Assembly (NCBI GenBank): GCA_002102555.1
Contig: MCFL01000094.1
Coordinates: forward strand, 1 to 64,000
Reading direction: 5' to 3'
Source: Catenaria anguillulae PL171
Taxonomy: Eukaryota; Blastocladiomycota; Blastocladiomycetes; Blastocladiales; Catenariaceae
DNA length: 64,000 bases
Made by a program: the position numbers and the translations under genes. Positions 32,678 through 45,618 of this stretch are shown in pieces; position 1 is the stretch's first letter; the number at the start of each line of letters is the position of its first letter. The notes under the pieces were generated by a model. That model saw only the letters and a list, made by a program, of their open reading frames with translations, searched no databases and was not told where the DNA came from.

Positions 32678-35096
32678 ATGGCTGATCCGACGCAGACATC
32701 GAACGGCGCCTGCGGCACGGTCGCCCGTGCGTGCTCCATTTACGCCGACGTCGGCCGCATTCCAGTCCCAACCAAAGCCCGCCTCATCTCTGTCCCGGCA
32801 TCGAGCAGCACCGGGCCGATTGTTGCCTCCGTTTCCTACTCGACCCGCGATCCAATTGCACACAAGAAGCGCACTTTCCACCAAACGGTGGTTGCGGGCG
32901 CTGGCGGTGTCTCGCACTTGTCGACCGCCGCAGAGGACGACTCGCTCGCCCTGGATGCATTCCATCCGACCGCCGGCTATCGTGCGGCACTGCGCACCGT
33001 GACTGTGGGCGACGCCAAGAAACGCATGGTCGAAGTGTACACGGCAGACGGCGCGTTGGCGGCTGGCTGCAACGTGACGGATGTACATGGCGACTTTTAC
33101 ACGGACGATCAAATCGGCGGGCTGGCATGGTCGCTGAAACATTCAGGGGATGCAAAGCTGGCGTACATTGCCGAGGCAAAGGCGCCCAAGCGCGACAAGG
33201 TGAACGATTTCATGTATGATCCGGATTTCGGCGAGGGGTACTGGGGCAAGCGGCCGCCCGTGCTCGTCATTGTTCATGTTGGCGAGCCTGGTGGCGAGGC
33301 CGAGGTCAAGATGGAGGCGCAGGTTGTACCGCTCGAGTACGGCAAGCTGTCGCCGTCCAAGCCCTTTTTCGCTTTGGGCGATTCCGTTGTTGGATTCGTT
33401 GGGTATGAGAGGTCGCCCAAAGTCTGGGGGATTGCAGTACGGATCCTTTCAAATGCGTTGTGCCTTGCTGTCAACAGCTTACGCTTCCATCTTGCCACAG
33501 CACTGTCCCAACCGCCTATCATCGATTTACGCCGTTCCGACGCCTCTGCGCAGTGCTACCGCCTCAACAGCCGAGAGCGTGACTCTAACGCTTTCCCCGA
33601 AGTCTTTGACACCGTCCAACCTCGCCGCTCGTTGCCCCGTCGTCCAATCCGACAATACGGCTCGTATTGCCTTTCTGGCTGTCCCCATCGGCGGGCCACA
33701 CAACGCCTGCGCCGACCTACACATTTTGGACCTGACGACAGGCAATACGACACTCGCCATTCCGGCGGTTCGCGGAACCGATCAACCGGGCCTCTTTATT
33801 GACTCGCTGACACCCAACGAGCCGCAGTTCACGGAGGCGATCGTGGGCACCGTGCATTGGCGCACAGTGCGCACGCCCGTCAGGTTATTGCCGACAAAGG
33901 GATCGATCGATCTGCTCCAGTCGGCTGACCAGCATTCAACGGATCGCCACGAGTCGGTGGTTGTGCTGACTCAGTCCGAGTCCCAAGGTCATGCACTTGT
34001 CGCAAAGTCGGGCATCATTCGGCCGCCCTCGGTTGTGCTGAACAAGTTTGGTAGTGCTGCCACGCCCAGCGAGGTTTCTGTCATTCCTGCACGCGTGTCG
34101 ACCGCGACCCTGGAATTGCTCGAGAGTCTGGACGTGGTCACGATCACGTTTTCGCCAACCCTCGAGGCCATTGTTGTTCGGCCCAAGCGTGTCGCTGACA
34201 CGGACAGGTCCCCATTGGTCATTGTCCCGCATGGCGGCCCGCACTCTGCGTACGCCAACGAGTGGTCGGATGTCATGAGTCCGCAGGCCGTTGGTCTCGC
34301 CGCAGGCGCTGGGTATACCGTAGCCTATGGTGCGATATGGCTTTGTCACAGAAGCACCTCAACATTTACTGACTTTGCCTTGTTCTGTCTCGCTCTCCAG
34401 TCAACTACACGGGCAGTTCCGGCTATGGCAAGGACTCGATTGATGCTTTGATTGGCAATATCGGCAACCTCGAGGTCAAAGAGTGTCACCAAGTCGCTGA
34501 GCGTTTGATTCAAGACTATCCCGGGTTCAAGCTCGACAAGGACAATGTGTTTTTCTTGGGTGGATCGCACAGCGGGTTGATTGGGACCTTCATCGCCGCG
34601 CAATACCCGGTACGGGAAGGGTTTCTTGGCCAATGATCACGCACATGCGTGGTAATGGCTGACATGATAATTCGATCTTCGTTTACAGGGATTCTACCGC
34701 GCCATCGTTATCCGCAACCCTGTCACCAGCCTCGGGACATTCACGGGTACTGACATTCTCGACTGGTCGTTTGCCGAAGCCGGCCTGCCACACGATCTAC
34801 GCAAGCCCAGCCTCGTCACGCCCCATGCCTACTCGCACATGTGGTCGCAATCGGGCATGTCTGTGATTGACAAGGTCAACACGCCGACGCTTGTGCTGCT
34901 CGGCGCCAAAGACGCGCGTGTGCCTACTTTCCAGGGACTGGAATGGGCGGCTTGGCTCAAGGGAAACAAGCCCGAGGTGCCCGTGCGCGTGATGCAGTTT
35001 GCCGACGCCGGGCATGGGTTGGAGAGCATGGATGCGCAAAGGTTTGGGTTTGAAGCGACAATTGCGTTCTTTGAAGAGTTTCGGACGAGGAGCTAG
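32678..35096 (+). CDS. acylaminoacyl-peptidase (AARE/APEH, S9C)
   Basis: Four exons (32678-33436, 33501-34329, 34401-34609, 34689-35096) give 734 residues, matching the family length. It removes N-acylated residues from blocked peptides in the cytosol. An N-terminal beta-propeller half contains GIAHCPNRLSSIYAVP, restored by the first intron. The C-terminal alpha/beta-hydrolase has VNYTGSSGYGKDS, the nucleophile Ser585 in GGSHSG, Asp674 in GAKDARVP and His708 in DAGHGL. The family blocks PHGGPHS and IRNPV are also present. The nucleophile elbow has Ser where GGSHGG is more usual. All three introns are short and their joins restore family sequence. Confidence 0.93.
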
Positions 35097-35250
35097 AATG
35101 AATGGTGGTAAACGAGGAGATGAAATGGCGTATGTTTTTCAACATGGATAGAACACACACATATTTGCACACGACATTTTGGCGGGGAATCAGAATGTGA
35201 TATGTACAAAATTGAATCGGGCAAAAAACAATGTGTTAATCAGGCGACAG

Positions 35251-38200
35251 CTACATTGGAGACGCGGGCACCTTGGCCGCCAACTGAAACAAAAAGTGCC
35301 CACTGCCCCTGCCCATGACGACGGCCGGATCACAGTCGTCGCCGGCAGCACTGGCCGCCATGAGCGCTGGAGCGCAAGCAATTGGCACGGCACACACGAG
35401 GGCGTCTGGGCGTGAGTCGAGAACAAGTAGGGATTCGCAGGGAAGGATTTGAACTCGTTGGGCGGTTTCGAGATGCCAAATCTCAATCTACGTGTCCAAA
35501 CGCAACCGGTGTCAGCAGGTCGCCGCGTCTGAAAGGCTACGACGAAAAGAAAAACGGACCATCCTGGGCGAGTACGCAATCACATAAAGCCCGACCAGCG
35601 AGAAATGTTTTGGCTCTCCATCCCACTCAATCCACCAATCCGGGCGTGCCCTCCTCCCGTCCGCCGTCAAAAACAGGGCAAACCCAGCATAACAAAGGAG
35701 GTACCGCGGCGTATCCATGTCGGCTAAATCAAAGCCACCGTGGTACTCGCCCAAGGGTGCACCTTGCGTAAGCTGCTGCGGCGATGGGAACCCTGCAGGT
35801 GACGACATGCCGCTGCCGCTCCGACTTAGCGTAGTCGCTGACGACACGACCGGGCTGATGGGAAACACGGCCAGAGGCCGAATACCCGACCCTTCGCCCT
35901 CGTGAATAAACTCGAGAGCAGGATCGTCGGGATCGAGCAAGCTGGCAATCGATGCGGTTTCTGGATCCAAAATCTCAAAGCCGCGACCACACCCAACAAA
36001 CAGCTTGCCGTCAATCACGTGCAAAGACAGCGACTCGGACGGCACATAGAGCTCGCGTACTAACCTCAATGCCGTCGTGAAGCCATCTGGCGTATCCGCG
36101 CCGCCATCTCCGCCTGGTCCATTGGTCGACGGCTTGCTCCCAAACCCAAACAGCTTTGCCAGTGTTCCACCGCCTCCGCTCCCATTGGGCGCACCACCTC
36201 CCGCACCCCCTCCCGTGCCTTGCTTCTTTCTAACTAACACGGGCTCGTACACTTTGAAGGTACTCGACAACCCGCTCGGTTTCGCAGTACACACCCATGT
36301 CCTTCCAGTCTGTCCGGGACCAATCCAATCGCCTGCGGCCCCGGCCGACCCAAGACGAAACATGCCCACGCCGCTCGCAAGCTTGTACGCATTGACCCGT
36401 CCGCCTCTTCCCTCCACCTCGCCCACAAGCGCCCGATGCACAACGGCCGCCAGCGCCATGCCCCACAGCGTGCGGTCCGCAGCTAGTACAAGCACGAGCG
36501 CCTGGTCAGCAACCACGCTCACTTGCGTCGCGGGCTTGTCGAGCTGGACAATCTTGTCGACGCGGCCGTCGCCCAGAGCGTATACGCCGCGGTCCGTTGC
36601 CACGAGCAGCCGTCGCGTTTCGCCCGGCGGCATGGGCAGCCACGCGGATCCGTTGGGCCGCGCGTCGAGGGCAAGGCCTGCGGCTTCGGGGACGGGCGTG
36701 ATGCGGAACCGGGATTTGGGAACGATATAGGATTGGTGGGCGGACCGTAGAGCGTCGAGCCAGCCGCGGCGGTCGGCGTGTGACGAGGCAACGAGCGTGA
36801 TTGAAAAGGCAGCGCGGCCGCGGCGTGTGATCGTAAATGAGTGGTCAGAGCCTTTGGAGGCGGCAGCAGAGTCCACGAGAAGCGGAGAGCTTGTTGCAGT
36901 CATGGGTCTTGGCACAGTGTGTGCTACGCCGGCCGCGACCATAGTTGCCGTCGCCAACGCACCAGCGGGGCCGCCAATCACGAGCGCAGAGTCCGATACA
37001 CCCCTACCCAGGGGCGTTGGCGGCCTCCTCCCTACGATCTGTTCCTCGGGAATGTCCACGGCCAACAAATCCAACGGAATCACGCTACGGTACACGCGGT
37101 ATTCGAACCCGTGCACTGGATCCGCCTTTGCGCGCTTGCGTCGTGCAAGCACCACAGCATGATCGAGGAGAAACATGGAAATCTCCTCACCCGTCCGTCC
37201 ATCATTACCCGTGGTCGACGACGTGCCCACACCCGCACCAGAACCTGATCCATTGGCAGCCGCCCCGCCACCTGACGATCCAGCTGATGATCCCCGTTTC
37301 AAGACACCCTCACGCAATAGTTGCCGTTCTGGATGCTGCAAATCGAGCTCGGCGGCCTCTGCAGTCGACTTGTACGCAAACGACTGGTGCAGCTGCAGCA
37401 GGCGCACAGCATTGTCTGACTTGCCTGCCGCGGCATTGATGTCAGTAAGCAACGATTTCAGCTCGGACATGGCTGCGTCGAGATCATCCATGTCTGGGTG
37501 GCTGGCGGGTGTGGCCTTGGCAATCGAGTGCAGTAAAAGTGAGTAGCGCGCGGCGCGGGTGATTGGGCGGCCGAGAAATGACTGTGAGTTGTGTGGACAA
37601 AAGGAAGGTCAAAACCATCGTCCCAAGATCCAATCACCGACAAGGTGCGCATACCTGAATCGGCAACCGCCTCGCTTGCGGCGCCCGCTCCGCCTCCTTT
37701 AAATACGTTGCCAATTTCGGATTGTAGGCGACCTCGGCTTCCAAATGATACTTTCCCCACGGATGCAGCGCCGCATACTTGACGAGCGGCTGCCTGAGCT
37801 GCGGAACCATGGCCCTGACCACGTCGCCAATTCGCTTGACCACAAACCCTTCCTGCTGCCGCCGCACAAGTGCCGCGGCCATGCGCTTGCTCGCCTCCCT
37901 GACCTCGCCCACGTTGCCAAACACGGCGCGGCAAAAGTCACGAGGCCGAGAGGGCACAAGGGGTTCGCGAATGATGGGATCCATGAACAGCCGCTCAATG
38001 AGCACCAGGTCGTCCACGTAGGACTCTTCAGAGACAATGAGTTCGAAGATGGCTTCTTGGCGCTTGATTTCGCCCGCAGGCGTCGAGTGCAGGATCGAGT
38101 CGGGGACAATGGCCGACCAGCAGCGTGTGCCATCGTCGGCGTCATCTGGGTCGGCAAGTGGCGGCGGAGGGAGAGGATCGACCGGTGTAGAAGGTTGCGG

Positions 38201-39574
38201 GAGGCCGAGGGCCGCACGTTGCGCGAATTGGCGTGGGCACAGGACGGAATAGCAGAGGCGATCTGAGGAGCATGTTGGGGAGTAACATGTCGAGAGAAGC
38301 GTGAAAAAGCCAGTTGGATGTGGTATCGACGTTGGGGAGAGCGGAGATGCAGGCCCAACGACGAGCGAGGCAGTGGTGTTGAGTGAAGAGTTGCTGACCT
38401 TGTGCTTAACGCTCGGAGTTGGCCCGTTTGTGATAGGCACAGATTTGGGAGGTGGTGGGGCGGCCGCGGGGAAGGCATACAGCTCGTTGGACGAATCGCG
38501 CAATCGGTGTTCAAATGCAACGTGATGAAAAAAGCGTTGCGCGTCGAGTGCGCGGCCAACCAAAAGGGCGAGATTGCGGTCAGGCGAGCGGAGCAGAGCA
38601 GCAAGCACGTCAACAGCGTCAGATCCGCGGAAGCACGAGTGGTATTGCACCCCAGTGGCGGTCTTGTGCGTGGACAGCGGGACGCGGAGCCTGAATTGGG
38701 CAGCGATGCGGGATAACAATGCGGGATTGAGCGGTAGAGCGGCGGCCTTGTTGTGCAGATCTCGCGAAGTGGACGACGACGACGGGCGTGGACGTGACTT
38801 CTTTGCGGATGTGGATGAGAATGAATTACCCGATCCCGAGCGAGCGCTGGCATACTTTGGATCCAACGTTGAAGCTCGGGAGCGTGGAGGAGTACTGCTC
38901 GACGCCAGTGTCATTGAAGACGGCGTCTGGAACTCGTTGACGCCTGGGCGAGCATGCGAATCACTTGAAGTACGCGGAGGGGTTGGGATTGGCGATGCTG
39001 AAGGGGAGGGCGACGACGAATGTGCTTGAGATTGGGACGACGAGTGAGACGACGACAAGGACGCGGATCGATCTGCCAGGGATAAGGTATGATGGAAAGA
39101 GAGTGGCGGTGTAGTGCGGCTGCTACTGCCTGCCAGCGTTGCAGTCGACGCCGGGCGAAAAGGGCGCAATGTTGGCGGATGGATCATCATGCCCCTGGCA
39201 GCATCCCCGAGCATGTCGCCATTGTTTTGCCCGGTATGAGAGATATCAGCAGGACGATCCAAGCTGGTGTGCGGCGACTGGGTGACCCTTGCCGAGGCAG
39301 AAAGCGGGCGAAAGGCCGCGGGTACGGGCGGCGCAAAGATGACGGGCGAAGTGTGCGAGGATTCGTTCGAGTCAGATGCAGAGTCTGCTTCGCCCTGCAT
39401 CGTTGCCTTGCCCTGGTGCACATGCACTTGCTCGTGCTCGTGCTCGTGCTCGTTGTTCCTGGCCGGCGGTGGTCGTGCTGGTGGTGGTTGATCCTCGGTG
39501 CCACCGGCGGCAGCGCGAGTGGTGGTTGCTGATGAGGAAGCAGGACGGTGGTTGTTGCGAGTCGAGGGATTCAT
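35251..39574 (-). CDS. Rho guanine-nucleotide exchange factor (DEP-DH-PH-CNH; Rom2/Rgf-like)
   Basis: Three exons (39574-37655, 37581-35560, 35487-35251) give 1392 residues. A Ser/Pro-rich N-terminus of about 280 residues precedes a DEP domain (FRGSDAVDVLAALL). The DH domain starts near residue 505 (EIKRQEAIFELIVSEESYVDDL) and crosses the first intron at PIQ..SFLGRPITRAARYSLLL. A PH domain (VLKRG...ISMFLLDHAVVLARR) and a C-terminal citron homology domain follow, ending in VIAYSPRM|IEIWHLETAQRVQI across the second intron. This is the architecture of fungal Rho1 GEFs, which activate Rho1 for glucan synthesis and cell-wall integrity signalling. The long Gly/Ser insert at the start of the PH domain is unusual. 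Confidence 0.92.
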
Positions 39575-40122
39575 GGTAGGTAAGTAACTATGCTAAATCT
39601 TGTGCATGTGAATTGCTTGCACTCTTTGTGCATGGTCCCTCCTCAGCATATTCTCAACGCCATGTAACGTCAGTCCGGCCAACTTTGCATTCCAACGCAA
39701 TCATTTGGACTCCGATTGTGGATCCTGGAGCACAAACGCGCCCGTGTCATCCTTCATATGGCGAGTCCGACATGCCCAAGAGAGCAAAGCACTTGGGATG
39801 TGTATCCACTCATCTGCGTAACATTTTCTCACATCCACTGCGGCATCACTGCAGCAAAAGCAACGACCATGCCACCATCCCGATGCCGCTCGCAAAGTAC
39901 GAGGTTCCAGACACTGACTGCTCTTGTTTTTTGCTCCATTGCCGTCGAGGTTTAAGTTCGCGGGTTCTGCGTCAAACAACCCGGGATACATGGGCGAGAT
40001 GCAGTCGTAAAAAGTGTGCGCTGGTACATGGGAAAGCAATTGCTATGTACCATACCATGTATGTATCCAGGCAAGCTTACAGCCAACCCGCCACGCCCAT
40101 CAACGCACAATGACTGCTCGGC
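39575..40122. other. tandem intergenic region SED5 / RhoGEF
   Basis: About 550 nt, containing the SED5 3' UTR and RhoGEF promoter. Short open frames only; nothing recognised. Confidence 0.5.
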
Positions 40123-41468
40123 TCACAAAAACATGACAAACAAAAAGAAAAACACGAGCACCACGGCAAACACCTTGACCATGAGCAGCCGATTACTGCT
40201 GACGCTTGTCCAATACTTGAACAACTCCTTGCGCGCCAAATCCACATTGGTTTCAATGTCTTGGACATTGTCATCGATGCGCCGGACCTGCTCGTGCTGC
40301 TGCGCAACAAGCGTGCCGAGCTGCTGGAAAATCTGACCCAATTCGGCAATTGTCGACTCGATCGACTCAATGGCCGTGTTGCGCTGGTCCATGTAGGCTG
40401 TGTTTTGGTCGGCAACCGCAAATTGCTGTGCTTGGTCGGCGGAAAAGCCCATGTCAATGGTGAGGAAGCCAGTTGATGGTGGGGCAGATGATGACGAGGA
40501 GGCGGAGGGGTAAAGGTGCATGCCTGGGATCGGGCTGGCGGTGCCGCTGCCGCCTGGGCCGGTCGAGGGGGTTCGAAAGTCCGGGAGACCGTTTGGCGCT
40601 GGAGACGGTGTGCCTGGTGGGCGGCGGTCGAAATTGAGGAGTGGCGAATCGGCTATGGTGGTTGTGGAAGCACATCAAGTGAGAATGATCTCTGACAACA
40701 ATACGAGAACCAAAAACCCAGAAAAAAATGAAGCAAAAAGCGACATACCGCTGGGTCCCGCCAACCCGAAATTGGGTCCACCGGCGGCAAACTGATCCCT
40801 CCTCTCCTTTTGCGCCTTCATGTTCTCTGTACGAATCTCGAGCACCTCTGCAAATCCCTGCGACGTGCGCGCCAAGCTCGACTGCAATCCGACCACGACC
40901 GACTGAGAGTGCTCCTCCTCGTGCTTCCCAGCGCGGTGCCGCGCATTGTGGTTACGCACGTGTGCTTGCAAGTGGCGAATCTGATCGTTGAGCGATGTAA
41001 TGTCCTGCTTGATGACTGAGGTGAGCTCAGTGATTTCAACGGGGCGGTCGTCAAACAGAGTGCGGCGTTTTGCAACTGTGAATGGTTTACTGGCATGTGT
41101 GAGTTGTATGGTCGCATTGATGGAGGGCAAGGGCGCAACACAAATGAAAATGGCCTACGTTTGCCGAGCTTTTCGAGCTTGACGGTGGTTTGCTGAATGC
41201 CGCGGGCAATGTGTGCCGCTCGGGCAGCAAACTCGGATTTTGGTGGGCGAGCGGTGCTTCCATTAGTGAGATGGGAGGCTGACGAGTGTATGGAGGAGGA
41301 CCCCGAGGCGACGGATGAGATGGAAGTTGCGGGCGTCATGCCCAGGAGCGGGGACTGTGTCGAGTCCGAGTGGCGTGCATTGGCGCGGTGGCGAAGTGCC
41401 TCCGGGTTGCGGGCCTCGATGGATTGGATGGCAGAGAAGAGCTCGTTTGTGCGGTCCTTGAGCGACAT
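40123..41468 (-). CDS. SED5: Qa-SNARE syntaxin 5 / Sed5
   Basis: Three exons (41468-41159, 41075-40749, 40652-40123) encode 388 residues. The N-terminus MSLKDRTNELFSAIQS is the Sed5 N-peptide that binds the SM protein Sly1. The Habc block follows, with LAKRRTLFDDRPVEITELT restored by intron 1. After a Pro/Ser-rich linker come the SNARE helix (IESIESTIAELGQIFQQLGTLV, zero-layer Gln in AQQHEQ) and a C-terminal tail anchor (VFAVVLVFFFLFVMFL). It mediates fusion at the cis-Golgi and within the Golgi. The linker of about 60 Pro/Gly/Ser residues is longer than in yeast. Confidence 0.95.
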
Positions 41469-42068
41469 GACTGGGGGTATTGGCTTACATGGATACTCGT
41501 AATGCTAACGATTGCATAGAGAATTGACAATTATCGGGGACTGTGGCCGAGTACCATCTCCGACTTGACATAAATCGCAAATCGCCGAGATGAATAAAGC
41601 CAAGCCAACGATGGCCCATTGAACCAACCAACGCGATTCATCCGCAGTGCGAGTGCGACCTGGCATTTACCCTACGGGCCACGTCTGCGAGCACATGTCC
41701 CAAATCGACCGCTGACGCATAGCGTAGCTCTTGGAACCACCCTGCCTGTGAACTAGCTACTGCGCGAACCCGTTGGCCGCGGCAACCGCTCGCATGGGAA
41801 GGGTGCCCAGTGCTTGGTGGGCGGGTACATATGATTGGGCGACGACCCCACCAGCCATGAGAGGTGGATCGAGCGCCGTCATATGCAGAGACCGATTCAA
41901 ATGTTATGAGCGGCCAATTCGAATTCTGTCACCATACTTTGGCGCTCCATCAGAGAGCGGCTTCACCAACCGACTCTATGCATTTGCATTCTTGTGCCGT
42001 CTACTCTGTCCTACGGCCTTTTTCTTTCCGAGCCGCCGCCGACCCCTGACCTGCCCTCCCGAGCCGTC
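41469..42068. other. divergent promoter region SED5 / mitochondrial intermediate peptidase
   Basis: About 600 nt between divergent starts; no gene recognised. The frame of the peptidase gene stays open upstream but lacks an ATG there. Confidence 0.5.
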
Positions 42069-44645
42069 ATGCTCCCGAGCATCCGAATCCGACCAAACTG
42101 CCTTGTGCAGCGATTCGTAGCGCAAGGGCCCACATACGGGCACACTGTCGCTCTCACTCGGTCATTCACTTATTCAGCACCCCGCCACCGGCTTGGCGTG
42201 TTTGCTCAGTTCCCTACTGTCGACACATCCAAGCCTGCAACCAGTCCCAAGAGCCTCCTCTCCTCGAGTGGCAGCAACACGGACAAAAGCAAGAATGGGC
42301 ATGATTCCGTTGCCGACATCATTCATGCATTTCAATTCCCTCCGCTCGCTCATCATCAAAACGCTCCCCCCTCAACCACCTCTCGTCGGCGACACTTGGC
42401 GTCTTCACCGGCAGCACCATCATCAACCAAGACGGGCCTGCTCGGTGACCCAAGCATGACCAGTCCGAAAACGCTGATCGCATCCGCTCGCTCCACCATT
42501 GCACAAGCACACAAGCTAGTGTCCAATCTCATCTCACGTTCCGAACACTCTCGCCAACTCTCGCTCGACGAAACCCGCACACTCATTGACGACTTTGATG
42601 CACTTTCCAACTACCTGTGCATGCTCGCCGACACGGCCGAGCTACTCCGCAACGTGCACCCCGACCCGCACTGGTCTGCTGCCGCAGACACAGTGTATGC
42701 GGACCTGAGCTCGCTACTGCACGTGCTCAACGCGGACCAACGACTGTACCGCGTGCTCAGACAAGCCGTGGATGCCAATGCGGCAGATCTGTCGGATCTG
42801 GAGGCCAGGAATGCCAGTGTGTTTTTGCGCGATTTCGAGCAGAGCGGGATTCATTTGCCCGATGAAACAAGAGCGCGGTTGGTGCAGTTGTCGGATGCCA
42901 TCAATGCACACGGGAGGGATTTCTTTGCGTTCGAGTTTCCGTCAGCCACGGTGGGTGTCACGGAGCGAGAGTTGAGCCAGCTACCGCCGTTTGTGCGCGA
43001 ATCGTCCATGCTCGCCAAAGCACCCACAACATCCTCCACATCTCCTTCGGCATTTTCGCACACGCTGACCCTCGACCAAGACCTCGCGGCGCATCTCGTT
43101 GCCTTTTCACCTATTTCTTCCATTCGAGAAAAGGCTCACGGCGTGCTCAATGCACCAGTTCCCGAGCAAGAGCACAATCTGCACCAGCTGCTAACGACGC
43201 GCTACAATTTGGCCAAACTCGTGGGCCACCCATCGTTTGCGGCCCTGTTTCTCAAGGACAAGATGGTCCACTCGCCGCGCCGCGTCCTTCGTTTCCTCGA
43301 CCGGTTTGCGGGCGAATTGGCGCCGTCTCTGGATCGCACGCTGCACGAGCTCAAACGCGTCAAGTCACGCATGTCACCGACTTCGTCTTCAGGCAAAGAT
43401 ACCGACATCTACGAGTGGGACCGGACATATCTGATCCGGCATTTGCAACACCAATCTGCCCCGACGCAGCACCACGAGCTCCCAACACTCGCCACCGCCA
43501 TGGCCGTGTTTGCCGAAACGGTCCACGCCATGTACGGGATTGACCTCGTTGCCGATCATCCTACGCCGCAGGGCGAAGCCTGGCACGCGGACGTGGTCAA
43601 GCTGCGCGTCCAATACCAAGGCCGCGACCTTGGCACAATGTACTGCGACCTTGTGGACAGGCACCCGGCCAAACTTGCATCCGCTGCACACTTTACTGTG
43701 CGCGGGCGGCGTATTCCGCACGCATCTGTTCCATCCGAATATGCCTCGCTGACTGGGCCTCAACTCCGTGGCCTGCTCGGGTCGTCGTCGCCTGCCCATC
43801 TGGATCCCGTCACGCAAAAGCCAGTGGTTGTGCTGGCCACTGCATTCCGCAAACAAGCGCCGCTGGCCTGGTCGCAAGTCGAGACGCTGTGGCACGAGCT
43901 CGGGCACGCCATGCACTCGCTTCTGGCATTCACGCATTACCAAAACGTGTCGGGGACACGGTGTGCCCTGGACGTGTCCGAGGTGCCGAGCATTTTCATG
44001 GAAATGGTACTTGCCCACCCGGCCGTGGCCGACCGGTTCCGGCAATACCAGCCGCGCATTTCGCCCAACGAGTCACTGCCCATGCCGCCCAGCGAGGCTG
44101 GTGGCGTGCACTTTCAATCGTCGTTGACCGGTTTGCCGCAGCATCAAGTCATGGCACGCGACCTCGATTTGCTCTCGCAAGTGACCATGGCCGCCATGGA
44201 CCAAGTTTTGCACAGCGACGTGCTGGCACGCCCTGGGTGGAACCAGCCCGCACGGATTGTGACTGCGCTGCGCACCAATCCACAAGCGCTTGATGTGCTT
44301 GCCCCTTACCATAACCTGTGCCATGTGTTGACGCGCATCAAGCAAGCGCCCACATCCACGGGGGCCGCAGCTGCGGCCCCGCATCACCGCTTGCAGCATC
44401 TCGTCACGTACTCTGCAGGGTATTACACGTACTTGTGGAGCAGGCTGGTGGCCGCCAAAATGTACGGCGCAACCGTGGCAAGTGCTCCAGGGTTGAGCGA
44501 TATGAGGCCAGGAGGCGAGCGCATGTGGAGCGAGTTTCTTGGGTGGGGCGGCGGGAGGGATCCTTGGGCGTGTGTTGGCGCAGTGGTGGGAGGTGCAGGC
44601 AAGGGCAAGGGCGTGGATGACTTGAGGCGGTATATCGACCAGTAA
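42069..44645 (+). CDS. OCT1: mitochondrial intermediate peptidase (M3A, Oct1)
   Basis: A single exon of 858 residues. The N-terminus MLPSIRIRPNCLVQRFVAQG is Arg-rich and amphipathic, a mitochondrial presequence. The zinc site is H609-E610-x-x-H613 in LWHELGHAMHSLL. The following YQNVSGTRCALDVSEVPSIFME block distinguishes MIP from thimet oligopeptidase and supplies the third ligand region. The enzyme removes an octapeptide from matrix precursors after MPP cleavage. The protein is about 60-100 residues longer than typical because of a Ser/Thr-rich stretch after the presequence and a Gly/Ala insert near the C-terminus (TSTGAAAAAPHH). Confidence 0.93.
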   Translation: MLPSIRIRPNCLVQRFVAQGPTYGHTVALTRSFTYSAPRHRLGVFAQFPTVDTSKPATSPKSLLSSSGSNTDKSKNGHDSVADIIHAFQFPPLAHHQNAPPSTTSRRRHLASSPAAPSSTKTGLLGDPSMTSPKTLIASARSTIAQAHKLVSNLISRSEHSRQLSLDETRTLIDDFDALSNYLCMLADTAELLRNVHPDPHWSAAADTVYADLSSLLHVLNADQRLYRVLRQAVDANAADLSDLEARNASVFLRDFEQSGIHLPDETRARLVQLSDAINAHGRDFFAFEFPSATVGVTERELSQLPPFVRESSMLAKAPTTSSTSPSAFSHTLTLDQDLAAHLVAFSPISSIREKAHGVLNAPVPEQEHNLHQLLTTRYNLAKLVGHPSFAALFLKDKMVHSPRRVLRFLDRFAGELAPSLDRTLHELKRVKSRMSPTSSSGKDTDIYEWDRTYLIRHLQHQSAPTQHHELPTLATAMAVFAETVHAMYGIDLVADHPTPQGEAWHADVVKLRVQYQGRDLGTMYCDLVDRHPAKLASAAHFTVRGRRIPHASVPSEYASLTGPQLRGLLGSSSPAHLDPVTQKPVVVLATAFRKQAPLAWSQVETLWHELGHAMHSLLAFTHYQNVSGTRCALDVSEVPSIFMEMVLAHPAVADRFRQYQPRISPNESLPMPPSEAGGVHFQSSLTGLPQHQVMARDLDLLSQVTMAAMDQVLHSDVLARPGWNQPARIVTALRTNPQALDVLAPYHNLCHVLTRIKQAPTSTGAAAAAPHHRLQHLVTYSAGYYTYLWSRLVAAKMYGATVASAPGLSDMRPGGERMWSEFLGWGGGRDPWACVGAVVGGAGKGKGVDDLRRYIDQ

Positions 44646-44862
44646 ATGTGACTCGAGAAACAAGACTTGCTCACATGTATACATCCTGCCTTGGTAGGTG
44701 TAGGTAAATACATGATTGTATGCTCCGTGCTTGACTTGATGCGGAAGACATAAAATCATGCATATGCGGGATATGAATGAGAACAATACTAAATTGGGTG
44801 AATCGAATACATCATTTATATACATGGCAAGGCCTCCACACACACACATTCGGGGTGGGGAA

Positions 44863-45618
44863 TCAATGGAAAGCTTGGACGTTGCGTAGTGTGTCGAGGA
44901 GTTCTTGCAAAGGAGCGTCGTCAATGCGGTTCAGGCTACGCATTCAGGTCGAGTGAATTTCAATTGGATTCGAAGGGAAATAGGCAAGAGAAAGCAGAAA
45001 AAGACGAGACAACAATGCGGACCTGGGGACAAGCGATTTGAGCTCCTCAGGCGAGTCGACGAGAAAGTTTGCAATTTGCGCAATTTCAAACTCCCAGAGC
45101 TTGTCACCAAGTTCAGGGTGCTCTTCAATGCGCCTAAGTGAGCGGGACTTGTCGGGTTAACTCATTGTGACGGAAGCCGACCATGGATGAAGTGAGGTGT
45201 GTACTTTCGAAGCTCAACAACGGTGCTGGACGAGTTGAACTGATTAAACTTTTCGCAGTACTGTTCGAATTTTGCGACATTTCTATTGTCCAAGTACAAC
45301 AGTCGAGTCCGAGTATGGTGCAAGCGAAGCAGGGGCGTCAGAACATGGGATCATGATCCAAATGCTTACTGTGAGCAGTCAAACGTACGCAGCGAGCTGG
45401 GGATTGACGGTGGGGCGGCCAAACGCATCTGTGCGCGGATGCTGGTTGTGCAGGGCGGCCTTGCGCTCCTTGAGAAAGTGGTGGACCTCGGAGACGGTGA
45501 GGCAGCTCGCGGTTTGGAGGTCATCGCCCAGGCGCAGCACCTCGCCGGCCTCGAGGTCTTCCTTGACACCAAGGCGAAGCTTGCGCATGGTGGCGCGCGA
45601 GTTGTCAAAGGTGGACAT
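44863..45618 (-). CDS. RPB4: RNA polymerase II subunit Rpb4
   Basis: Four exons (45618-45389, 45282-45205, 45133-45023, 44935-44863) join to 163 residues. The family pattern is clear: LTVSEVHHFLKERKA, then a helix KFEQYCEKFNQF, the HRDC-like C-terminal core LWEFEIAQIANFLVDSPEELKSLVPSL and the ending LQELLDTLRNVQAF. Rpb4 pairs with Rpb7 to form the stalk of Pol II, acting in initiation and in coupling to mRNA decay. Junctions at AA|NVAK, ELRK|RIEEH and VPS|LNR restore conserved sequence. The gene is convergent with the peptidase gene and divergent from the Ste50-like gene. Confidence 0.9.
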